Of a DNA stretch of 64,000 nt, positions 23,261-35,024 are shown piece by piece. Each line of letters starts with the position of its first letter. The first letter of the stretch is position 1. The DNA comes from Chrysemys picta bellii. Taxonomy: Eukaryota > Chordata > Testudines > Emydidae. The stretch spans positions 103,042,434 through 103,106,433 of the forward strand of contig NC_088795.1 in assembly GCF_011386835.1 (NCBI RefSeq). Reading direction: 5' to 3'. The position numbers and the translations under genes are program-made. The notes beneath the pieces are model-generated. The model was not told the origin of the DNA and did not search any database. It saw only the letters and a program-made list of their open reading frames with translations.

Positions 23261-24908
23261 ATAGAAACTAGGGCTGTCAAGCGATTACAAAAATTAATCA
23301 CGGTTAATTGTGCTATTAAAAAAAATTAATTGTGATTAATTGTATATCATTTATTTAAATATTTTGGGCTGTTTTCTACATTTTAAAATATATTGATTTT
23401 AATTGCCACACAGAATAAAAAGTGTACAGTGCTCACTTTATATTATTTTTATTACAAATATTTGTACAGTAAAAACAAAAGAAATAGTATTTTTCAATTC
23501 ACCTAATACAAATAATGTAGTGCAATCTCTTTGTCATGAAAGTTGAACTTAGATAATTCTACATTTCTACAAAAAATAACTGCACTCAAAAACAAAACAA
23601 TGTAAAACTTTAGAGCCTACTAATACACTCAGTCCTAATTCTTGTTCAGCCAATTGCTCAGATGAACAAGCTTGTTTACATTTGCAGGAGATACCACTGC
23701 CTGCTTGTTTACAATGTCACCTGAAAGTGAGAACAGGTGTTTGCATGGCACTGTTGTAGCCGATGTTGAAAGATATTTATGTGCCAGATGCGCTAAAGAT
23801 TCATATGTCCCTTCATGCTTCAACCATCATTCCAGAGGACATGTGTCCATGCAGATGGGTTCTGCTCGATAAAGATCCAAAGCAGTGCGGAGCAACACAT
23901 TCATTTTCATCATCTATGTTAGATGCCACCAGCGGAAGGTGGATTTTCTTTTTGGTGGTTCAATTCTGTAGTTTCTGCATCGGAGTGTTGCTCTTTTAAG
24001 AGTTCTGAAAGCATGCTCCACACCTCATTTCTCTCAGATTCTGGAAGGCACTTCAGATTCTTAAACCTTGGGTCAAGTGCTGTAGCTATCTTTGGAAATC
24101 TCACTTTGGTGTCTTCTTTGTGTTTTGTTAGATTTGCAGTGAAAGTGTTCTTAAAATGAACAACATGTGCTGGGTCATCATCCGAGACTGATATAATCTG
24201 AAATATATGGCAGAATGCCAATAAAACAGAGCAGGAGACATACAAGTCTCCCCCAAATAATTCAGTCACAAATTTAATTAACACATTTTTTAAACGAGTG
24301 CCATCATCATGGAAGCATGTCCTCTGGAATGGTGGGCAAAGCATGAAGGGGCTTACAAATGTTTAGCATATCTGGCACATAAATAACTTTCAATATTGGC
24401 TACAAAAGTGCCATGCAAACACCTGTTCTCACTTTCAGGTGACATTTTAAATAAGAAGTGGGCAGCATTATGTCCCGTAAATGTAAACAAACTTGTTTCT
24501 CTTAGTGATTGGCTGAACAAGAAGTAGGACTGAATGGACTTATAGGTGCTAAAGTTTTACATTGTTTTGTCTTTGAGTGCCGTCATGTAACAAAAAAATC
24601 TACATTTGCAAATTGCACTTTCACAATAAAGGGATTGTATCTCAGTACCTATATGAGGTGAATTGAAAAAAACTATTTCTTTTGTTTATCATTTTTACAG
24701 TGCAAATATTTGTAATAAGAAATAATACAAAGTGAGCACTGCAATATATTTGAAAATGTAGAAAAATATCCAAAAATATTTAGTAAATTTCAATTGGCAT
24801 TCTATTGTTTTACAGTGTGATTAAAAGTGTGATTAATTTTTTGAATCGTGATTTTTTTTAGTTAATCACGTGAGTTATATGCGATTAATCAACAGCCCTA
24901 ATTGAAAC
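23261..24908 (-). mobile_element. Palindromic hAT element with ~590-bp inverted arms
   Basis: The element spans 23269-24900 (1632 bp). Its ends are TAGGGCTGTCAAGCG and the near complement GATTAATCAACAGCCCTA. The flanks ATAGAAAC (23261-23268) and ATTGAAAC (24901-24908) match at 7 of 8 positions. The left arm (about 23269-23860) is the inverted copy of the right arm (about 24305-24900). Both arms carry the transposase C-terminus and its stop, reading outward. A unique centre holds the preceding transposase segment on the minus strand. Confidence 0.85.
23635..24344 (-). pseudogene. hAT transposase C-terminal remnant (ZBED1/4-like)
   Basis: Minus-strand coding pieces read from 24344 down to 23919 with ALDPRFKNLKCLPESER near the middle, a typical hAT motif preceding the dimerisation domain. 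They continue after a disruption at 23823-23635 with YLSTSATTVPCKHLFSLSGD and NVNKLVHLSNWLNKN before the stop. The parent protein would be several hundred residues; the catalytic N-terminal half is absent, so this is nonfunctional. The same C-terminus appears a second time on the plus strand at about 24412-24526, ending NKLVSLSDWLNKK and stop, within the inverted right arm. Confidence 0.85.
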
Positions 24909-25083
24909 ACTAATACTTATGTTGTAATCGAGGTCTTTATTTATTGACAGCTGAAGGTGTGTGTGTTTTTTTTTCTTTTTCTTTTTTAATTTTGTCAGTC
25001 TTCTGATCAAATGACCAGCCTCTTGTCATAAAATTCTCAAATCAGCCTGCAGATAGATCTAATTGAGTATCACTCGTATACAG

Positions 25084-28000
25084 GGTACCTTAATTATTCT
25101 GATCCAGGAACAGACTGTTGTTAGGAGATTTGTTTATTAGAGGCCCACACAGGCACCAGCAATGTAACAGAAAATCCCTATTCATGGTCCTGATCATGCA
25201 ACTACTTACACATATGGTTAACTTTATTCATAAGCAGACCCACTGACTTCAGTGAAACTGCTCATGGTAAAGTTGGGACAACTCACATGGCAAAAGGCAA
25301 AAATGATTTTATGATCAAGGTCTATATTCTGGGCCTGAGAACTATTGACTTTTCTCCTCTCTCTACCAGAAGAGAACTGCAGTTATATGGTATTCTCTTT
25401 TGTTTTATAATTAGTTTTATTTTATGTAACTATGGGATGGTTTAAATTATTGTACAATCTCATTTATATAGTACTAATATTTACATTTGCATGACAATGC
25501 TGTATACATATACCATCCTACGCATTTATTATTGGACAGTACATTTTGCAATTTTTATCCAAAATTAAAAAAAAAAATGAGTCAGAGACCTTGTTACAAA
25601 GTCTCTCCCTATTTCAAACTAATCAAGTTAAAGAATATATTATACTATCAATATTCTCAGTATATATTTCCGAAGAAACATTTCCATTAAGTTCACCAGT
25701 GGCATTGCCTCATTTCTTGTTCATACCAGGAACAAGTGCCTTTTGTTTAAAGGAGCAATCAAGCAAGTAGCCTTTTTCTATTCCTTCACCCCTTTTATCT
25801 GAGAATGTTCACCTGGTTACTTTGGGCTTGTAGAAACCTTTGTTAAAATATATGGGAGCACATCACTAACATATTATTACTAAGTTGTAGGACTATTAAA
25901 AACATTGAAATATTTGGAGAAATCTTCTGTCTGGCTAAGAGATGACTCTCAGTCCTGTAGCTGGTGGCATCAGAGAGCACTGTTCCATGAAGTACGGTGA
26001 GCACTGAAAAAAGTTTTAACAGAACACTTGGATCAAAGATTATACACTCTTTTAGTAGCAACAGTGCCATTTGTGATAGTGGTTTTGTGGCCAGTGTGAT
26101 AGTAACTTCTGTTAGCTACTGCTCTGTTTGGATTCGAACTGGTGACATATTAGAGACTTCATATTCCATTGCCAATCATCCAGTCTCCCTGTGCCCCAAT
26201 TATTTTCCAGAGTAATTTATTTGACTACTTCCCCCATGATCATAGCAGTTTAAGGATCAACTTTTGCCCCTCAGTTTGGAAACACACATCTTATCCATTC
26301 CATAAAGAGAAGAAATAATAAACCCCAAGAATAAAGATGATCATGAAGCAGTTTAAATTATACTTGTACCTTTGTTTTAACTCTGTCTTTGATTTATTTT
26401 TATACACACTCTACTCTCTTGAGACTAGGAAATCACTTTCAATTTGTTCTGTTGCCTTCAATTTCATGCACATTAAAATACTAAACATGTGCTCCACTTG
26501 CCTTTATACAGTACTTCACAGTACTGACAAGCATCCATCAACATAAACTCAACAAAACAATTTAAACAATGCCGCTAACACATTTAAAATGCTTTTTTCC
26601 AAGTACTTGTAAATTAGTTTGACAGTGTTCAGGTGCCTTTATATTATAACAATATATTTTCATGGTTTTAGAAAAGAGACTTAAAACTTATAATTTATGC
26701 TGTACAAAATGTCACTCTCCCTTTTTAATGGAAGCTTACAAAATCAAAGTTCCATATTCTTTGCAGAAATCTTTTTCCTTTAACATTTATACTTTAAACT
26801 CACATCACACTGAAATTTCCCTTTTAACAAAAAATCCTTTTCTCAATCTCTTTCAATTGCAAATGTATGCTTTGTTTAGTCATCTTAAACTTACATTTAG
26901 GATTCCCAGTAAGAAGCTGCTCCCTGAGTATGTATTTGTAATCCATGCCAATATTATCAAAATCTTTACACAATATTTTAACCTAATGAACTCACTATTC
27001 TCTTATAATCTCTATCAGAAGGAGTTAAAATAAATAACACTAATGAATTTCACCACCACATGAATTGCCTATGTCCCAGACAAATTGGGTCTATTTCACT
27101 TGAAAAGTGGGCTGTGGGTCTTTAGACACACCGCTGGCATACTAGTCTTCCAGTTCTGTACCATGGCTTGAGGCAGCTTCATCTGTGGGAGCTTCAGGCA
27201 GCTCTGCTATGTCTGGGCTCTGCAAATCTCTGGCAATTCTTCAGTGATTCTACTAACTGCCATTTTGGCTTGCTGAAAAGTGTTTTAAAGAGAGCTTCTT
27301 TGAAGTTTCATAGCTTTTGGTAAAGCCTCTGTACCTCTTCTTAATTCCTTTTGGCAGTTCCTCTAAGGTACTACTGATGATTTCCCCCCCCCCCCCTTGG
27401 CATTATCTTTAGACACTTGGCTTTCTCCCATAGGACCCGATTTATTTTCCCGTTGCTTTGTATTTAACAATGATTCCTAGCTCATATGCTCTAGTACAGC
27501 TTTTTCAGTACAAAACCCATTTGGTTATGGCTCACTCTTCTCTATTTTTCCTATATAAACCATCCTAACACAATCCACTAGTTCAGATGAACAGTTCAAA
27601 CTGCTCATTTGCTCTGATGGTTCTGGCTCTGCCATGATCCCTCCTGTTTTGAGTCCAGCAGTAAAAAAGATCATGTAAAAGACAAGTTTATTTTACCCAT
27701 CTGTTTTCTTTTCAGTCATCTTTCTCCCAAAGCTACAGAATGTGCTGATGGAGATAGGAGTTTATCTCTAAAAATTCTTCCTTTGCTCCAAACTAGAATG
27801 TTCTTTGGCTCCAATTTTAAATCTGGTTTTGGCCTGATCTCTGAGCTGGTTTCTTTGGATCTCTTTCTGGTACTAAGTAAAACTCAAGAGCTTTTAGACC
27901 TGTTGACTTCAGACATAGTTTGTTGATTATATGGTGGAGTTCATAGTTGTGGGTCCTGGCTGCAAAAGGTTGCCTTTGAGCTCCATTCTTTCCTCTTTCA

Positions 28001-28334
28001 GAGAAATCAGAAGATTGTAATGGAGGTGAGGTTTTTTTCCCCAGAGGGTCCAATACAAGGGCTAATGAATTGTTCTATTCTGTCATTTAGAAAATATGTA
28101 TATGTCTTTGGGGACTTCTGTAGTTTTTAAGTGTGAGGGGTCTTTACTTGGTGCTCTGATCATTGCCAAAGTTTCCTTGCTGGTGAGATAGCTGAGCCGG
28201 AAAGCTAAACTATAGCTCTACTCTTCAGGCTATCAAAAGTTTAATTTAACAAAAAGAATCTATACGAAACTTCATATCGCCACTAAAACCTTCAAGGGAA
28301 ATCTGTGACCAGCAATATAGGCTGAATCAATCTT
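25084..28334. other. Unassigned AT-rich DNA
   Basis: Over 3.2 kb I find no gene. A CACTGACTTCAGTGAAAC word (member of the recurring GAAGTCAATGG set) lies near 25240-25257. A C13 run lies at 27384-27396. A 123-codon plus frame (26662-27033) and a minus frame (27817-28053) resemble no family I know. This is the longest stretch between transposons here and could be intronic. Confidence 0.45.
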
Positions 28335-31179
28335 CACCCAGTCTCTCACTCTTTAGCTACAAAACAGACAGCAGGGAGAACTGGAAGTCCTGGCACAGTC
28401 AGGGAACTATGATGCAATTGGAATAACAGAGATTTGGTGGGATAACTCACATGACTAGAGTACTGTCATGGATGGATATAAACTGTTCAGGAAGGACAGG
28501 CAGGGAAGAAAACGTGGGGGAGTTGTGTTGTATGTAAGAGAGGAGTATGACTGCTCAGAGCTCCGGTATGAAACTGCAGAAAAACCTGAGAGTCTCTGGA
28601 TAAAGTTGAGAAGTGTGAGCAACAAGGGTGATGTCATGGTTGGAGTCTGCTATAGACCACCAGACCAGGGGGATGAGGTGGACGAGGCTTTCTTCTGGCA
28701 ACTAGCAGAAGTTGCTAGATCGCAGGCCCTGATTCTCATGGGAGACTTTAATCACCCTGATATCTGCTGGGAGAGCAATACAACGGTGCACAGACAATCC
28801 AGGAAGTTTTTGGAAAGTGTAGGGGACAATTTCCTGGTGCAAGTGCTGGAGGAACCAACTAGGGGCAGAGCTTTTCTTGACCTGCTGCTCACAAACAGGG
28901 AAGAATTAGTAGGGGAAGCAAAAGTGGATGGGAACCTGGGAGGCAGTGACCATGAGATGGTCGAGTTCAGGATCCTGACACAAGGAAGAAAGGAGAGCAG
29001 CAGAATACGGACCCTGGACTTCAGAAAAGCAGACTTTGATTCCCTCAGGGAACAGATGGGCAGGAACCCCTGGGAAAATAACATGAAGGGCAAAGGGGTC
29101 CAGGAGAGCTGGCTATATTTTAAAGAATCCTTATTGCGGTTGCAGGATAAAACCATCCCGATGTGTAGAAAGAATAGTAAATATGGCAGGCGACCAGATT
29201 GGCTAAACAGTGAAATCCTTGCTGATCTTAAACACAAAACAGAAGCTTACAAGAAATGGAAGGTTGGACAAATGACCAGGGAGGAGTTTAAAAATATTGC
29301 TCAGGCATGCAGGAGTGAAATCAGGAAGGCCAAATCACACTTGGAGTTGCAGCTAGCAAGAGATGTTAAGAGTAACGAGAAGGGTTTCTTCAGGTATGTT
29401 AGCAACAAGAAGAAAGTCAAGGAAAGTGTGGGCCCCTTACTGAATGAGGGAGGCAACCTAGTGACCGAGGATGTGGAAGAAGCTAATGTACTCAATGCTT
29501 TTTTTGCCTCTGTCTTCACGAACAAGGTCAGCTCCCAGACTGCTGCACTGGGCAGCACAGTATAGGGAGAAGGTGACCAGCCCTCTGTGGAGAAAGAAGT
29601 GGTTCGAGACTATTTAGAAAAACTGGACGTGCACAAGTCCATGGGGCCGGATGCGCTGCATCTGAGGGTGCTAAAGGAGTTGGCGGATGAGATTGCAGAG
29701 CCATTAGCCATTATTTTTGAAAACTCATGGCGATCGGGGGAGGTCCCAGATGACTGGAAAAAGGCTAATGTAGTGCCCATCTTTAAAAAAGGGAAGAAGG
29801 AGGATCTGGGGAACTACAGGCCAGTCAGCCTCACCTCAGTCCCTGGAAAAATCATGGAGCAGGTCCTCAAGGAATCAATTATGAAACACTTAGAGGAGAG
29901 GAAAGTGATCAGGAACAGTCGGCATGGATTCACCAAGGGGAAGTCGTGCCTAACTAACCTAATTGCCTTCTATGATGAGATAACTGGCTCTGTGGATGAG
30001 GGGAAAGCAGTGGATGTGTTATTCCTTGACTTTAGCAAAGCTTTTGATACGGTCTCCCACAGTATTCTTGCCGCCAAGTTAAAGAAGTATGGGCTGGATG
30101 AATGGACTGTAAGGTGGATAGAAAGCTGGCTAGATCATCGGGCTCAACGGGTAGTGATCAATGGCTCCATGTCTAGTTGGCAGCCGATTTCAAGCGGAGT
30201 GCCCCAAGGGTCGGTCCTGGGGCCGGTTTTGTTTAATATCTTTATTAATGATCTGGAGGATGGTGAGGACTGCACTCTCAGCAAGTTTGCAGATGACACT
30301 AAACTAGCAGGCGTGGTAGATACACTAGAGGGTAGGGATCAGATACAGAGGGACCTAGACAAATTAGAGGATTGGGCCAAAAAAAACCTGATGAGGTTCA
30401 ACAAGGACAAGTGCAGAGTCCTGCACTTAGGACAGAAGAATCCCATGCGCTGCTACAGACTAGGGACCGAATGGCTAGGTAGCAGTTCTGCAGAAAAGGA
30501 CCTAGGGGTCACAGTGGACGAGAAGCTGGATATGAGTCAACAGTGTGCTCTTGTTGCCAAGAAGGCTAACAGCATTTTGGGCTGTATAAGTAGGGGCATT
30601 GCCAGCAGATCGAGGAATGTGATCGTTCCCCTTTATTCGACATTGGGGAGGCCTCATCTGGAATACTGTGTCCAGTTTTGGGCCCCACACTACAAGAAGG
30701 ATGTGGAAAAATTGGAAAGAGTCCAGCGGAGGGCAACAAGAATGATTAGGGATCTGGAGCACATGACTTATGAGGAGAGGCTGAGGGAACTGGGATTGTT
30801 TAGTCTCCAGAAGAGAAGAATGAGGGGGGGATTTGATAGCAGCCTTCAACTACCTGAAGGGGGGGTTCCAAAGAGGATGGAGCTCGGCTGTTCTCAGTGG
30901 TGGCAGATGACAGAACAATAGTCTCAAGTTGCAGTGGGGGAGGTCCAGGTTGGATATTAGAAACACTATTTCACTAGGATGGTGGTGAAGCACTGGAATG
31001 AGTTAGCTAGGGAGGTGGTGGAGTCTCCTTCCTTGGAGGTTTTTAAGGCCTGGCTTGACAAAGCCCTGGCTGGGATGATTTAGTTGGGAATTGGTCCTGC
31101 TTTGAGCAGGGGGTTGGACTAGATGACCTCTTGAGGTCCCTTCCAACCCTGATATTCTATGATTCTATGATTCTATGAC
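28335..31179 (+). mobile_element. CR1 LINE, 5'-truncated but with nearly complete ORF2
   Basis: This copy begins inside the endonuclease domain (about 28335) and runs through the reverse transcriptase to a 3' tail GGTTGGACTAGATGACCTC, CTTGAGGTCCCTTCC and ATTCTATGATTCTATGATTC ending at 31179. It is about 2.85 kb. The match with the CR1 copy at 35254-36517 is very close by eye, so the subfamily was probably active recently. CR1 often lacks clear target duplications, and I see none. Confidence 0.93.
28372..31083 (+). pseudogene. CR1 ORF2 endonuclease-reverse transcriptase with few disabling lesions
   Basis: The EN domain starts near 28372 (QQGELEVLAQSGNYDAIGIT). An in-frame TAG sits at 28456-28458, probably from a tryptophan codon. 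Residues after the ATG at 28468 hold GDFNHPDICW (GDFN about 92-95) and GGSDHEM (SDH 160-162), endonuclease active-site motifs. A second in-frame TAG at 29563-29565 separates EN from RT without a frame change; [17 protein letters not shown] follows. The RT has [43 protein letters not shown] and the catalytic FADD (codons at 30286-30297). One extra G in a G-run at about 30824-30830 shifts the frame just before the C-terminal [11 protein letters not shown] segment, so the frame stops at 30919-30921. A short deletion near 30917 follows. Thus two nonsense codons, one frameshift and one small deletion separate it from an intact ORF. Confidence 0.92.
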
Positions 31180-34100
31180 ATCCTCTAGTGGTCCCTGAGA
31201 TCTGAAGGGAATTCCTGCCCCTTCCCTCTTTTGAGACCTATGACATTTTACCCTAGATGACAAAGCAGGAGTTTCATGCAACTCCAAACTCTCCCATACA
31301 GGTAACAGGAGCTTCCCTTTCCTTCCCCCGCTCCCCACAAGATACATCCTTCAGCCTCCCTCTTGGGGACTAGTTTGGCCCAAAATATCAGCATCTTCTG
31401 GAGTTCTCTGACTCAGCAATCTATTCATGGCTTTTTAACAGGTTTTATCCAAAACTCCTCCCAGGCTTATTACCAGGTCATTGGACTGGAGAGACCTGCC
31501 ACTTTCCTAATAGGTCTCAAGAGGCAGCTCATGCTCCCTCTCCTGCCCCTCTACTGCAGAAGAAAGGGAGCTGCTAAATCCCTGTCACTTTTCCATCTTG
31601 CTTTGCTGTGTGATATTCCAACTCCAGGATGTCCCTCTAGACTGCAAGCTTTGATATGCTTTACTCTCAGAATTGAGTGGTGCCAGATACTAGGTCTGGT
31701 TTACAGGACCACTACACTTTGTCCTAACACATTTTTGGGGTTATTTATATGACAAAAATGCAGCATCTGATGTTTATATACATGTATTTTCACATAAAAA
31801 TAATAAGTCGTTATTTCATTTCCATAAGTTTTAGGGTGTAACCATAAAAGGATAAAGGATTTTGACATGGGAATCACCAGACTGTATGTTTACTTGTACA
31901 AGTACCTTTACTGATCTAACAATTACTATGCAGTCTTACTAATTTAAAATGTAACCAAAGATCTAAAATCTCTCCTGAAATGTAGCAGTATTCCTTATCG
32001 CTTTAATTTAGTAATTGCTTACTCAGACTCTCTGGCTTCTACTGGCTTTGACTCTGAAAACCCATGCTGATGTATTCATGTTAGCTTTTAAAGAATGCAG
32101 TTTACTGTGCCTAGCTCCCAAAGGAATAATTAATATCTCAACATAGATTGTTTTTGGCAGCTGAAATCCTGTTTTTTACACGGCATCTTAGGCTATTACT
32201 TTGCACAGGTGTTACAGGAGCAAAAAGTTCATCAGTTCCAGTTTCTGGCTCATGTGACTGACACCCAAGGGACTTGGAAAACATCATTGGAGAAACCTGC
32301 TTTCAGTCATCAGTTACATACTTCCAAATTGTTAATTGTCTCATTAGACATACTACAGAGAGAATGTCTGAGTTATTAATTGCAGCTTCTCCTATATGAA
32401 ATTGCTTTCACAGATCCCTGCTCAGATTCTTTTGTGGAGTCTTTCAGACTCCAAAATCTTGTAAAGCCATATAATCATTAGTTGTCTAGTGTCTCCAGTT
32501 TGCTATTGGAGATAGTGTCTACAATGTAACCTATCCCTGAGGTTTTATTTAATTACCTCAGGTACTAGTCGTCACTGAATACATTTGGTATGACTTTGAT
32601 TATGCATATTTATATTTAAAATAGTGCAGTACTTTGTTTTCTATTCGCTTTTAATTGTTAGTAGCTTCTCCATGTTTGATACTAATATTTTTAAAACTAT
32701 CTTTTTCTCCTGTACCAGTAAGTTTAGGTGTGCTGTGTCTCCTTATTGACTTCGTGTCCAACTTGACTACCGGTTGCATTTGAAAAGCCACCTGGGAGGT
32801 TTTCTAATTAGATCTCTAAATTAGATTTCTGGATCCCAAATTGGATTCCTGGTTAAATTCAAAACCAATTTGAAGTTCTATCAACAAGTCTTGCTTTTTT
32901 GTCTTTTATAAATAATTGTTCTTCCATGTTGAGATAATGCTGTCATCAAACTAACTCTCAGATCCACTAGCTTCAAAGTCTTCTAAGTGTTCTACATTTT
33001 CAGTTCCAAAGCACTGAAGGAAGGACATTAGAAAATTCAGGACTCAACATGGACACTCCCCTCCTTCTGTTAGTATTTGATAGCAAGAATGTTATTGGCA
33101 CAGGTACAGGCATCATATTCAGTCTTAGGCTTATCTTCTGCCTCTCTATCAAATTGGACATCATATATGGCCTAGGTAAGATGTCTGACCACAACATCTG
33201 TCTTAGCATCGATAGCCTAAACACTGACAATTAAGTCACATCTACTTTTCCAGCTTTTAGACTTCCCTGCCCTTTATTATGACAAGACACATCGTGACTT
33301 AGGTAGGTATCTGTGTCTGCTTTCTCTTTCTTCAGCAATGCTAAGCTTATTGATAATCTCATTGACACAAAAGGTCATCTTAATATACTGTATTGTTCAA
33401 TGAATGGGACCACCTTCTGCTTTAATGCCAATACATCACTGTATGTAGTATTGAGACCAGTAAGTGGGCCCAAGATTTTCCTCAGCAAAAATAAGTTTCT
33501 AGACGTCAACCTCCTCTCTAGTTCTGAAGGAGTCTTGGCCTAAGAATTGGAGCATTACTAGTCAGCAAGAAATTCTAAGGATTCCATGCACAAACTTCAA
33601 ATTTCTATTCCTTCCCACTGAGGCTCTAGATCTGTTAAAATAAAAGTTTACTTTTATTGCTATAGAGTAGTGTTGATAATTTTTACAAAACAGGATTTTT
33701 TGAACTATAAAATATATAATTTACATCTTAATTAAATAAAGCAATTTATCTTAATTTAGGGTACAGCAAGCTAGTCACAGGAGAGTTCAGTGGAATCAGT
33801 GGAACTTGATGGTTCATACCAGCTGAGAATCTGACCCTGTTTAAGTGCTGGATTTCTCAAGGCCCATAATTTTCTCCCTTCATCATCATTAGCATTGATA
33901 ACTGTGGAAGAATAAGTGGAATATAGTACTATGTAAGGTAAGGGTGGAATAATCACGCCCATAAATTTAGATCTCCATTTAGAATTTAAATTCTAAATTA
34001 AAAATTTAGATTACTCCTGTAGGTAACTCTTCATTGTAGATGTAATCCCCCCAAACCATTAGAATTGCTGTGTTACTTTTCTGGAGAAAGGGAAAGATGT

Positions 34101-34619
34101 AGAGCAAGCATGCAGGGGCCCTTGCACCTCCCGTGTACAGCAGAGATGTCCTCTGCATAAAATGGTGGCTACAAAACCCCCATGGGGGGCTGCATGAGCG
34201 TTTGACCCATGGCTTTGAAGTATCTGCCACTGAGGGACTGCAGATTTCTCCCTGTGTTCAAACTTCAGTGTGTGGAGTGGATTCCATCCCACATGATACC
34301 CACAGGTCTCTATACAAAATGTATTTACTCCTGCTCTGAATGGGAAGGAGTAGGTGGAATTTGACCCATCTGAAAGTCTCCCAGCTGGACAAGTAATGTC
34401 AAATCATGAGTTCTTTTTTGTAAAGAAAATCTCTGACCAAGCCAGGGGAAAGTTTAAATAGCACTAAGTGAATTAGCCCAGGGAGAAGCTAGAAATGTAT
34501 GACACCACTGTATAGTTATTGGTAATAAGGCTATATTCATTAAATAGAAATCACAATAGCTGCAGACATTAATGACTGCATTAGAAATCTTTGGAATTGA
34601 CAGAGAATGGATGTCCTAG
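31180..34619. other. Unassigned AT-rich DNA
   Basis: About 3.4 kb without a recognised gene. Overlapping frames on both strands at 33000-33543 resemble nothing I know. A perfect 22-bp palindrome lies at 33977-33998. A CAGCTGAGAATCTGACCC word near 33819-33836 resembles the repeat text at 45.7 kb. The 129-codon frame at 31363-31752 is also unrecognised. Confidence 0.4.
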
Positions 34620-34830
34620 AAAAAGTACATGTAGGAGTAACAATATGAAACAAAGTAAACAGAATAACAACAGAAAAAGGTAGGCTTCATTTTAGGAAGA
34701 CATTTCTAATGGTGAGATCTGTTAGATTGTGGCATAAGTAATGGTGGAAGCTTCATTGGACAGAATGTTGTCAGACATCCAATAGAAAATAATCCTGTAT
34801 TGTCAGGGAGATGGTCATGAGCTACAATTA
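34620..34830 (+). mobile_element. CR1-like LINE 3' fragment, degraded
   Basis: TAGGCTTCATTTTAGGAAGA, CATTTCTAATGGTGAGATC, TGTTAGATTGTGGCATAAG and GGTGGAAGCTTCATTG follow the order of a LINE 3' coding end (in the family: RKFFLTVRSV then LWNSLP.EVVEAPS). It is heavily mutated. Confidence 0.5.
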
Positions 34831-35024
34831 AAGAAATCAGAAACAGAAAAATCATATGATTGCCCGGTTTGGTCAGAACTGTTTAATATAAGATATCAAA
34901 TACCACAGTAAATATCCTAGCTAGCTAGATATAAAATTGTGTGTCAGCATATTAAATAGTTCCCTCTCTCCTTCTTGTTTGTGGAGATGGAATACGGTAA
35001 CAGACTGTAATAGTCAAACTACTT

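Larger units (their letters stand above)
20582..25083 (+). mobile_element. Full-length old hAT transposon carrying two nested insertions
   Basis: The element runs 20590-25075. The left end TAGTGATACTCAAT and the right end ATTGAGTATCACTC are complementary at 13 of 14 positions. A perfect 8-bp duplication GTATACAG flanks it at 20582-20589 and 25076-25083. Removing the two nested elements and their duplicated target bases leaves about 2.6 kb, a normal autonomous hAT length. It holds a decayed hAT transposase at about 21090-23190. The left end also contains the word GGCCCTGTGTGGCCCA, typical of hAT subterminal DNA. Confidence 0.85.

Noticed and set aside
26101..26160. TGGATTCGAACTGGTGACA as an antisense tRNA or SINE B box
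   Set aside because: No matching A box at the right distance; a lone B-box word is expected by chance.
31155..31179. Short tandem ATTCTATG units here and at 36490-36517, which could suggest a repeat array
   Set aside because: They are the normal 3' tails of CR1 LINEs; there are no spacers or other CRISPR features.
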